From assembly GCA_900660155.1 (NCBI GenBank), contig CABFPE010000274.1, positions 297,719 through 361,718 of the forward strand: 64,000 nucleotides of DNA, given 5' to 3'. Made by a program: the position numbers and the translations under genes. The notes beneath the pieces were generated by a model. It saw nothing but the letters and a program-made list of their open reading frames with translations, did not search any database and was not told where the DNA came from. Every line of letters begins with the position of its first letter. Position 1 is the stretch's first letter. Below are positions 41,701-54,100 of the stretch, one piece after another. This DNA comes from Hofstenia miamia. Lineage: Eukaryota; Xenacoelomorpha; Acoela; Hofsteniidae.

Positions 41701-44700
41701 TTTCAAACAAGTTTGCACAAATGTCTTGTAAACTGGAATAGAATATCTGATTAAATCCGTTAGCCAAATACATTAGTATTGTAGTATTACCAGGAGGTCT
41801 TAACTTTGATGCGTTTTTCTGCCATTCAGATATCGTTCATATTTCGCACATACGCGAACGTATTATATTTTAACGTTTATTTGTAGTTAGGTTTTAAACA
41901 TAACTTTATCATGAACAGAATAATAATTATTATTTCGTGAATTCATTTTCGTAATAATATTTTGACTATACGGTTTTCATTTGAGTGTTCTTTTAAATCC
42001 TCGTACTCAAGTTTAATTCGTATAGACATAAAATGGTTCACTCGGCCGTTCGATCTTTCGGAGCACTTTTGAACATCTTCACTCAAATATAGCATAGACT
42101 AAAGAATTACTTAGATGATTAAGGATTTGATGTTTGGAAAAGATCATAAATGTGATTTAATCTTTTGAGCGGAAGCTAAAGCCGACGCGACATGTGTATT
42201 ATAAAAAGAACACATCGCTTTTTCATATTATTTGTAACAACAAAAAATTGGCTAAGATCGCCGATATGAGTAAAAAGTGAAAATATCTAGATTGATATAG
42301 ATCATCGTTATATGGATGATTNNNNNNNNNNNNAAAGAATCACTTAGATGATTAAGGATTTGATGTTTGGAAAAGATCATAAATGTGATTTAATGTTTTG
42401 AGCGGAAGCTAAAGCCGACGCGACATGTGTATTATAAAAGAACACATCGCTTTTCACATTATTCGTAACAACAAAAAATTGGCTAAGATCGCCGATATGA
42501 GTAAAAAGTGAAAATATCTAGATTGATATAGATCATCGTTATATGGATGATTTTGCCTTTCAACTTTGAATTGTTATATATTATATACAAAAAATATATA
42601 AAAATGGAATTAATACACAGAATTTTAATTACTGCAAACTCATCTCAATTTGAAAACGAAGAGATTTCCTTTCATTTGTTGTTGGAAGTGCGCAGGCATG
42701 TTAGTCCGTTGTTGTCCTCTATTTGCCGAAATAGGCATGTCGGAAGGCACATTTCATCCAATACTGAGCTTAATCCCAATCATAGAAAAGCTAATAATGG
42801 CAGAGCAGTGAGCATCTATGGCATATGGATGGCTTGAAGATTTAGGCCAGTTCAAGAAAGTTACTAGAAGCAGAAAGAGCATTCCACGTATGTGAAGATG
42901 TAGACAGATCGTACATGTCAATGCAGAAGGTGGTAGAGAACTGTTTATGGTTGATGAAGTGTAGAGCAGAGGCATAAATATATAAGGAGTATGTGGATAA
43001 ACAACACAAGGGTTCAGTTCTGAGTAAACCTAGGAAGCTACGGAAATGAGTAGAGTGTAAGAAAATCAAAATATATCAGAGTAGAGATACAGAAGAATAG
43101 ACAAGCTATAGTCAGAAGGCAATGATGAATCTTGAAGGAATACAGAAAATTGCACCGAGAAGAAATCAGCAAGTGGTTATTGAAGGCAAAACTTAGTAGA
43201 GAGCGCAAGCAATTAACCCCAGATGGGTGAAGTCGCAATTAGACTGAAACCAGAGTAAGAGATAAATACAGACTNTCATCGTTATATTGATGATTTTGCC
43301 TTTCAACTTTGAATTGTTATATATTATATACAAAAAATATATAAAAATGGAATTAATACACAGAATTTCAATTACTGCAAACTCATCTCAACTTGAAAAC
43401 GAAGAGATTTACTAGAAGCAGAAAAAGCATTCCACGTAAGTGAAGATGTAGACAGATCGTACATGTCAATGCAGCAAGTGGTAGAGAACTGTTTATGGTT
43501 GATGAAGTGTAGAGCAGAGGCATAAAGATATAAGGAGTATGTGGATAAACAACACAAGGGTTCAGTTCTGAGAAAACCTAGGAAGCTAAGGAAATGAGTA
43601 GAGTGTAAGAAAATCAAAATATATCAGAGTAGAGATACAGAGGAACAGACAAGCTATAGTCAGAAGGCAATGGTGAATCTTGAAGGAATACGTAAAATTG
43701 CACCGAGAAGAAATCAGCAAGTGGCTATTGAAGGCAAAACTTAATAGAGAGCGCAAGCAATTAACCCCAGAGGGGTGAAGTCGCAATTAGACTGAAACCA
43801 GAGTAAGAGATAAATACAGAATATGGAAAAAGTGTAGATTGTGATCCACCTCATAGCAAAATTTGAGAAATTGGTGCACATTGATTATAAGTTCATACAT
43901 GACGCATTAGAAGGCATGGTGCATTGGAGCTTGAGTACACAGCATGGCTAGAAGCAAGAGATAAAGTAAATGTATGTAATCAGTTCTTAAAAATTGGCTA
44001 CTGTTTTTTCACCCATTACATATTTCTAAAAAAATCCACAGTGTGATAAACCACTAGCGGCTTTTAGTTGGTGTCACATGGTAGGAGAACCAATCAACGC
44101 TGTGCTATTGCAAAAGCCTTGCCATAACTACATAGACTTCTGTTTTCAGCGTTACATGTTAATAGTTTTACAGGATGCAAGAGAATGCTAAACCCACAAG
44201 GTGAAGATGATAGAAATTTTGCGTGACTATCCAAATGAGTCTATATGTACCCCAAATGATAAACTGTTTTTCGCCCTGTGCAATGAATCACTCTGTCACG
44301 AAATTTTTCAAGCAAAGTCATACGAACTTAGCAACCCACAAGCGACATTCGACATGAGTTCTCAGCGAGGTTCATCAAGACAGCAAACCTTTATTGCTCC
44401 TCCGGAAAAAAAACTTTGCTGACAAGGGAGTGAAGGCATTTTTGGCATTCGACATACCATTGAAACAATTAGACACCTTGCCATACCGAAGTTATTTCTA
44501 GATTTGAAATGTTCATTGCCCAGTGACACACCGCCTGGCGCAAAGTGGAGCAAATTGCAGAGAACGAAGGAACTTGTGGCCTAGATGTTTTGAATGATAA
44601 AGAAGTCTTCCTGGTAGTCGATGAATTTGAAATCAATAGCTGCAAGTATTTTAGCATACCTGAAGGTGGTATTGGAACTCCAGCGTCTGCATTTGTGCTA

Positions 44701-47700
44701 GTGTGTGTAAAGCTAGATGACCCACCAAATCATGCAATTATTTCATAGCACATTGATGGCGCCTTGAAAAAATTAAGAGAGTAAGGAACAATTTTCTTTT
44801 GCTGCTTTCTGACGCTGCTGCATATATGATAGCTGCTGGTAAATGTCTTAGGAACTTTTACTCGAGACTTTTTCATGTGAAATGCGTGGCGCATTTACTC
44901 CATAATTGTGCTGAGAATATCAGTAGCAAATATAAGAATATTGATAAGATGCTATCTACTTTAAGGGATGCTACTGTGAAGAACACCATGCACAGACAGA
45001 GTCGTAGATCTAATGCCCAGTTTTTACGCTCAAGTCAAAATAATGTCAAAATTGAAAAGTTGGTAGACCAAGAAATCGCAATTTTTGGCTCAAAATTGGG
45101 TCGCTTTAATGATGTCTTTATGATTAATTTGAGTTTCACAATTTTTCGTGACGCATTGATTTAAAGTTTTCTGAATGTATGTAAAAGATTAGCAACATTT
45201 CTGTAAACTTTAAATTATTGCATGTATATAACAATGAAAAGTTTAAAAACATAAACTAATGATTTGGACAAAGATATATTTTTGGAGTTTTTAAGGTAGA
45301 ATTAGTGGTAAAGGGGCTAAAATCATTATTTTTCAACCAATTCTATTGTAACTTGGCATATAGCATCCTGATAGACTAAAAAAATTTTTGCAATTTTTTT
45401 GCATAAATTATGCAAATTAGGTCATCAAAGATGGCCGAACGGTTCCCGAAATGGTACATAACTTTGGTACAAGCTTGTACCCACAAATATTAAGCAATTG
45501 TAATGAAATTTTGCATGCTGATAGCTTATGAGCTGCTCTAGGGCATGTACCAAAATCAGTGGTCTGCTATGATAATTGTATTTTTTATAAAATTTTGACT
45601 TTTGAAGTCAGATCGAATTCAAAATTACAACCTCATTATGTATGCATGAACTTCATAAAACTTTAAGTATTCAGTGAAACCACTCTATTTTGGTACAGGA
45701 CCTGCACAAATACATGCTTAATGCATACACCAAATTTCAACATGATATCTGTATTAGTTTTTTAGTAATCATGCACCAAAAAACATGGGTTAGTGGAAAA
45801 AATTAGTTTTGAGAAAACGGCCAAAAACTGAAAAATTCTTACATCGTCTGGTTGAAATGTCAGTTGCTATCCCAAATAATCCCTTTGTAACTTCCTTTCT
45901 GTAATGCTTACTGAATGAGTTCATTCGCTTTCTATGGTCAAATTATTATTTTATAATGAAAATATAGGCACGTAACCAAGCAAAAACATATTGGTTGCTA
46001 AGCATTTTTCAAGTAGGGGGGTTGTGAAAAATGCTTTATTACCAGTAAATAATACCTTTTCTGCATCCAATTTTAGCAGAATTGTTTAGAGGAATGCTCA
46101 TTAGTTGTCTCATGCAAATTTTGAGATATGGTATAGTTTGTCAATTTTCACCACTATCCTGCCACTAATTCTACCTTAATTTGTATTTATATTTACTCAC
46201 GTGTAGTGTTTGTAGATGTGGCTCTTAACTTAATAGTAAAATGCTTAGAATGCTGCTTTCACAATAGTGGAAAATCATTTAAGTTCCATTGGAATCACCT
46301 CAATAAAACACTTTGACCAATCAGATGCGATCACAAAAGAGCCTGCACTCTGTAATCTCGTTGCATCGCTTTGTAAAACCTGTGCATTGCTATCTAAATC
46401 AAAAGATGATATTCCATCAGCATTATCTGAGGCATCTCATCATATTAGCTTAGTTCTCTCTAGCAAAGATGATTTGGAAAAGCAAGCAGCTGCATATTAT
46501 TTGGTAATTTGAGATTTTTTATACTGTTTAATGATTAATTTTTTGAAAAAATTTATTGCATATTAGAGGTCTGCAAATCGATTTAGAAACTATTTAATTG
46601 ACAACGAAAATAAACCTAAATATAACAAAATTAATAAAAATTGCATTATTTTTAAGCAAATGAAATGCTAAAGGGTTAAAATACTAGGGTAATATTTCTT
46701 GATATTATGCACTTTTTGTCCCGGTCCCATCCACTATCTGATCCTGAAATTATATTTTTGTTCCTAGTTCCGTCTGGGCCAGATACTGCCCGGGACAAGT
46801 TACCGGTCCCACTGACCCTTAGTGCATGTTCTTTGACATATATGAACCAGTAAATGAATTGAAATTCAGTTTTTTTGAGAATAGATGGGTGCAATCTACC
46901 GTCTTAGCAAAGACCTCAACAATGCGGAAGACAATCTTCAAACAAGTCTTAGCCTGTATAAAAAGCTCAACGATTATGTCAAGATTGTTTGCTGTCGGCT
47001 TGAACTTGCTCAATGCCTTATTGACAGGAATCATTCGTCTGTTGTTAATGATCTCTTGGAAATAATTAAATTGGCGAAACGACTTCCTACTCGTGATTTA
47101 GAATGCAATGCTTTGATCGTTCTGGCAAAATTATTCTTCGAAGTAAGTAAAATAGTACCTTTTTTATAATTATAAATTATGATGCATTTTTTCTAGCACT
47201 GTGATTAAAGAATAATAAAATATAATATAATGGAAACATCAACGACCTAAAATGTCAAAATTTTCGTGTTTTATATCTTATTAAAATTTTGGTATTTGCT
47301 TCTTAAAATGAAATATAATTAATACATGTTGATGATAATAAAAGTACTCATTTGCAAAAATACATCAGGAAATCTATTGCAATAGGTTTAAATCACTTGT
47401 AAAAAGATTTGACATCATTTTAAACATTAGTTGTTATAGACTTCTAAACTATACCAATTAAAAGAGAAATCATTCTTAAGACATATCCGGTAAAGTAGAG
47501 ATCTCGTAAGTGCATTTGTGATTAGCCAATTTACATATGCCTGTATTCTACTAAATGCATTGTCAGTGCTGCAACAAGAAAGACTAAATACAGTTCTCAA
47601 CTGGTCAATATCAAAAATGTTTAGAACTGATAGACACAGACCAGCTAGAAGTTGAAGCAAATGAAAACACTAGCACCACTATATCAAATACAATATGCTA

Positions 47701-48101
47701 GTTTAATAAATTTGTATAAACAAATAAATTGCAACACTAAACTCACAAATGTGTAACTCAATTTTTTTTAAGACCAACAAAAGGACAAACGCTTGTATTA
47801 ATAAAATCAGAATAAGAAATAATGCTTGGCAGTCTTCATTCACAGTCAAAGTCTGCAGATTATGGAACAATCTAAGCATTAGTTTGCGGTAGGCTTCATC
47901 ATTAAAGAAATTTAAAAAATTACTAAAAGAAAACTTATTGGCTAATCAATATAAAATTGGTGCAACTATAAAACTTAACTTCTTTCGAAATATGGTAACT
48001 TAATTTATTTTAATTGAATTTTATTTGTAAATAGTGTCTTTTTAACTTGTATTTTTTATCGTGTTTTTAATATTTTTTAGCTAGTTTGTAGTTTTGTACA
48101 A

Positions 48102-48135
<34 letters not shown>

Positions 48136-51100
48136 TATTTATTTGTAAATAGTGATTCTATATACATTTGACAAAAAGAACAGACGAATAGAGCTATTGA
48201 ACGTATGTCAACATAAGTTAAATGTAAGGTTTCGTAAAAGTTATATTTAATGTTTTGGCCGATAAATAGTTTAAATAAATTTGGCAAAGCCTAGTTGTTG
48301 TGAGCTTTTTATAATATTGTATTGCTGGCTCCATATTTGGCAATGGGACTCTGACCGATTTTAAGGAACTTACCAAATATCAATTTTGAATATACAACCC
48401 TGGACAAAAGTACCCCTACCAATTAAAATTATTGGGTTATTTTCGAAATTATATAAAATATTAAGAAAATTTCAGTAACAATTAATGAGCGAGTTTAACC
48501 CTTAATTGCAGATTCTTCGCATTCAAGCTACATCTATTAACAGGACAATGCAACTTTGCTTTGTCACACGAGTCAGAGATTGGCTTATGGGGCAAAAAAA
48601 ACTAAACTTTGAACGACCCCTTGCAACCAAGACCTGAATCCTTTGAGAATAGTTCGCAGACGATGGAGCATCAACTCAATTCTAAAAGGCTTCATGGATT
48701 TGATTAGGCATTTGAAAAGGGAAACCAGTTGTTCCAAGAACTCGATCAAGCCTATATTTAGTCTGCTGAATTTCATTTTTAAAATCTGTTATATCATCTA
48801 ATTATAGTTATACTAAATACTGTCTTATTTCTGAAAATTAATTGTAGTTTTATAATTAATACAAATTTTTAATGTCCATCGCGTGTTTTGTAACTAGATA
48901 CTCTATTTCATTACTGAAATTGCGTTAATATTTTGGTAAAAAGCACAAATATTAATGGGTACGGTTTCTTTTTTCCAGGTTTGTATATACGTATTCATCG
49001 TTCATAGAGGTTTTAGTATTAATTTATCATGCCTTCTGAAACCTTGAGCTCTACGTAGACGCCCCTTTTCATTTTCCTGTGAAAACATAACTTTTCACAT
49101 TTTAAGGCAAAATGTATGTTTAGAGGTCGCTCAAAATGGGCTTTTAATGTGTTATTCTAATTTTTAGCATTTTGGCCATATCTTACATGTATCCAATGGT
49201 AATTGCACGTGGTTAGAACAGAAAACCATGACACTTTAATTGTAGGCTATTCTATACATTAATGAAGAGTTTCCGTTATACTTTGGGTCTATCTAGTGTA
49301 ACGGTAGGCCAATTTTTGGATTAAATTCGCAATCTAAGCTCAACTCGATTATGAGTATTTTATCTAAATAAATATTGTTTATTACTGTAACTGTTAATAA
49401 ATATCTTATGATAATTTTTCAAAGCCTTAAATATGCTGAGATACTTAAATCCCCATAGTTTAAATTTAGTACCATATAGTCGAAGTTACCTTTTCTCAAT
49501 AGTTTAGTAACCAAATGAAATGATAATTACTATTTGATTGGGTTCTAAACATCACAGCTTTAGTAGGTTGTGGTGTACGAATTTCGATGTTTAGATATCG
49601 ATCTCAGTAGAAAAAGCTTTCTGAAACTGATAAGGATAATTAAGTAATTCCATTAATTGGAACTCAGAAAAATGTAATAATTTTATTAAGCAATGAACCC
49701 AAATCGGGCTTTTAGCCTTCAACGCTCTTATACCAGAAATTTAGTTCTAAATACATGTTTGGTTATACAGATGTTTATGAAAAGAGAGGAAATTGTTCTT
49801 TTAATGAGCATCAACAGGAACTATGACTTAGAATACTGAGTGAAAGGGTACAACGATTCAATTTCTGATACAAATGCTTTTATCTGAAAATAAACTGCTT
49901 TACCAAAAATTCAATTTTTGAGCAAACTCTAAATGCTGTCTGAGTGGCTCCAAATTTCACACGGCTCGTTTTTTATGAAAATAATTAAGCATGTGTACCA
50001 TTGTAATCCCCCACATATTGGTCAATACTTTCTCAAAATTTCCAATCAGAAACAAACAAAGTTTTACTTTGAAAACGTGGTTGCAATTTTAACTGAAATT
50101 GAGTTAATGAATTTAATATATTTCAAACATTAATTTTCCAAACTGACAGATTTAATTGAGAATTGTGTTTTAACAGATTTTCCAGGTTCTTAAGTTTATA
50201 ACAATAAATTTATTATTTTTTATATACAATAACTTTATAAACTAACTAAACATGTACAAATTGCATTTCCTTACAAAAATCACATAATTACTACAAGAAA
50301 TATTAAATGCAGAGAAACTTAAGTCCATTTTTGCAATGCCAAAGCGCAGCAATTTGATACGAAACATTTAAATGCACCCAATTTCTTCTGACAGCACACG
50401 CTGTGCGGGTCATGGTGACATTGGTGGTACGTTCGCGGGAAATTGATAACAATATCTCTACACATGAAGCTCGCCACAATTATAGTCAGACACAGACAGA
50501 TAGAAAGTGTGGTTAAACTAGAACTATGTCTGTATTGCAATATGGCATTCACTGAATTCAAACCAGATCGCGGCTGTGGTTCATTCATTGCGTCAAGTAC
50601 TTCCTGGATTGTGTAATATTACTTAGGAAGTTTTATATAATTATCTAATCGGCGCACCACGTTATTTACGTTAGTGTTAATCTGTGTTTATTGTTAAATT
50701 GTTTGAGCCCAAGTGCAAGTGCGGTGCAAATTAAAATTAATTTAAACGAGGAAGCCTAAATAGTTTATTCTACTAAATTTTCTTCTAATTTTTTGTTATT
50801 ATAATAAAATGAATTTGTTTAAGAGTTCGACTTAAGCTTTGAATTTAGCAAAAAGAGTTAGCCAAGGCGATTCATACTTTAGACAGTGCGCTGCGTATTA
50901 CCACTGTAAACCCTAGCACTATTTATTCTGTCGAATCCCTTCTCGGAGTCTTCCTCCAAAATTCACATTCTGTCAGCGAACTCGAAAAGGCTGAATTAAT
51001 TTTAAGTGAAATAATTGACTGGTTTGAACTCCTGACATTCGAATCGAATTTAAAGAAGATTGGTAAGTGGACTAGAAAATATGAAATCATCAGTGTTTTT

Positions 51101-54100
51101 AGATCATTTGAAGAGTGTTTCAGAAGCTCTTGTCAGCGTTTTGTCCCGTTTGGGAAAATTTGAGAAAGCACTTTCAGTTAGCGAAAGGCTTTCAATGACT
51201 TCATTTCTTTACTGGAATTATATAAAATCTTTCAAGAATCGCATTCCTATCAAAACCGAGCACAGACTTTATATCCGTTTTCACGTAGCAGAGGATTGGA
51301 TGGCGATTTGGTCTTCATTTCAAGGAAAAACGAACTTTCATTGGATTTGCTGTCCAGATACATCCAACATATGTCCTGGTCAACTCTGTAGAGATGTCCA
51401 AGAATTGTTATGCGGACATTTTTCAAATTGTTACAAATTTGAGTCACGGTCAATTTTGCTAAAATCATCCAACATCAAGGAGCATAAAGGTATTTTTCTA
51501 TTTTCAGAACGAAGTGATCTAAAGTGGGATCTTAATTATGTATTGTACTTTTATCATTTGATGTGGTTCGCCATGAATTTGAGATTTATTTCTTTCTAAA
51601 GCAGTATTTATGCATAATTTAAAAATTACATCAGCTATTTCACAAAATAGTATCAAGTATCATACACAAGAGCAATTTTTTCCAAATATGAATCCATCAG
51701 ATGCAGGTCATTTGTAGATTCCAAATATTTATGCAAAATTTGTGAATAAGATCTAACTTTAAGACGTTTTATGCAAAGGAACCCTTGCATTATCGTACAA
51801 TTGAGGTCTAAACTGACGGGTTCCTTTATACCCTACTGTTAAACTTTTATATTAACAAGGTTTCACATAGAAAATAGGATAATGAAAAAAGTTAAAATTA
51901 CTTTATTTCTTTCAACATATTACTTAACAGGAACTTCATGCGAATTTCTACAAAACATATAACATAAAGAAGGGTACTTTGAGTTATTCCCCCCTACCCC
52001 CTACCCCCTCCCCATCGAAATTTTTGCAAAAATAAGAAAAGTTATCGACGTGATAATTATAACCTTTACCCTAACCAAACCAAAATCCCAACTTCAACCT
52101 AACTATAACTATATCCTTAACCCTAACCCAAGTAACCAAGTAATAAACCTAAACACAACACTAACATTAAGATAAATTGTACCTTAACCCTAATCTTACC
52201 CCAAACCATAAACCTAACATTATACTATGTTCTTAATCATGATAGATCCGACTCAATGAAAACATATTCATTTTGAATTATGTAAACAAAGCAAAAGTAC
52301 CCAAAGAACAAATATAAACATGATTTAAAGCAGTAATAAAATTGGCCACAAGTCGTTTGATTACATCACTATGCAAATCATCTAGTGTCATAATACACGG
52401 TGTTTTGTAAATGTTTTGAAAATTGTACCAAATGAGAGTTGATCATCCGTTCTAGAAGTTGATAAAAGGCGAAAAATTTAAAGTTATAAATGCGTACAAC
52501 CCACCACACAATTTTGAAATGAATACTCATGAGTCTCCAAATATATAATATAATTGATGCCGTAAAACACCCTCTATCAATGGGGTTTGTTGACATACTT
52601 GGTGCTGCAATTATCTTTATTAATGATTTCAAAACTGGTCTGAAATCGGTTCGCCTTTGATGCGCTCTGACGAAATTGAAAACACTGATAGTGTGTGATC
52701 AACACAGACAATATGCCAATATGCGTTAATTTTATTTGCTGTTTTAAACAGTACTTGGTTGCTGTTTGCTGAACAGCTTTCAGCTGTTAACAATAGTGCT
52801 GTTGGGAGCCTTGGAAATGATTTTTTCAAAAAATGTACTATTGATTAATAGAAAAGTATTTTAATGTTCTCAACAATTTTAACATATTTACTGTTTCTTA
52901 CTGGGAGCTGTAAGCATGTTTAAGTCAAAATTTAGCGAATTTAAGTCTAAGAGCGCACCGATGATTTTTAAGGAGCAATACAATTATATATTTTCCAAAA
53001 ATAGAAATAAAACTTATCAGAGGCAATTTTAAACAAGTTTTGGGCGACAAGTTTAGAACTTGGAGCCTCTTGGGCCAAACACATCAAAATAACAAAGTAA
53101 TTATATAAATATAGCAAAAATTGAGCCTCTATATTGGAAAAAAATCTTTAATAAACAATTTTGGAGGTTGAATAGCTATGCAGGTTCAAAATATTTAGTA
53201 AAAAGTATCTAGTATACACCAAATCGGTTACTGAAAATTTAATAAATAAATTTGGGAGTTGTGGGGTGGGGGCCCCGAATCGACATCTCACACCAGACCC
53301 CAAATTTACCGTGACGCTGCTGATAGTAATATGAAAAAATATTTCTTTTTGCATCTTTAAAAATTAGATTATAAATTTACATTTAGGCTAAACAATGTCA
53401 AATGTTGCATATACTTACATTGTAAATTGTTCAATATGAACAATTTAGTTTTAACTAAATGTGAGCATTATTGATATCAAGGTGAGAAATAGTTGTTTAA
53501 AATATAATAACAGCTACATCTAATGAGCTAAATAACAGCTTGATTCTTCTTTCTAAGTCAATTAATTCTGTCAAATTTTCAAAAAACTACTTTCCGTAAA
53601 GCTATTGCCGGATTTTTTCTTTAAGCCAGGCTCGTAGCCACGGGGGGTTAGGAGGGGTCGAACCCCCCTGGAAGGTCAGGCAATAACTCCTAGACAACAA
53701 AGCTAAAAGAAAAATCAGCAAGTAAAAATAAAATTTTATAATTCAATTGTTGTAAAATTGCCCCTAATAATGCAATTCTAAGGTCTATATTGCTATATTT
53801 TCAAAAAAATTTCGCGGGGCTTCACCCCGCCTTTGGTCACTTAATTGATCACTATACCAAACAACCTCACAAGTCAGAGAATCCGCGTACGCCCATGGAT
53901 GCAACAAAAATAAATTGATGTATAGACTTGGTAAAATTTTAGTTTATATTATAAAGAAAGTCGAAATTCCCATCAACCCCTCCTAAATGCGCATCGATCC
54001 CCCTTAGGTGATTATCCTGGCTACGGGCCTGCTTTTAGCTATAAATTATAATTCGTGGCTCGGTTCTGACTGAATCAATGCCTCTCATCGTTACGAATTG

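Noticed and set aside
42754-43786. Minus-strand frames with MIFLHSTHF and MRLHPSGVN starts repeated twice
   Set aside because: They are shadows opposite the duplicated plus-strand block; composition and repeats come from the duplication, not from a gene family.
51063-51075. 13-nt intron
   Set aside because: It restores the frame but is far below any intron length expected in an animal; 31 or 40 nt is more plausible.
51180-51390. Alternative frame giving AFNDFISLLELYKI, similar to the AFADLL motif of TTC28
   Set aside because: It would need another frame change right after SER, while the first frame stays open and gives the CHAT-like LYIRFHVAEDWMAIW block; kept as a caveat only.
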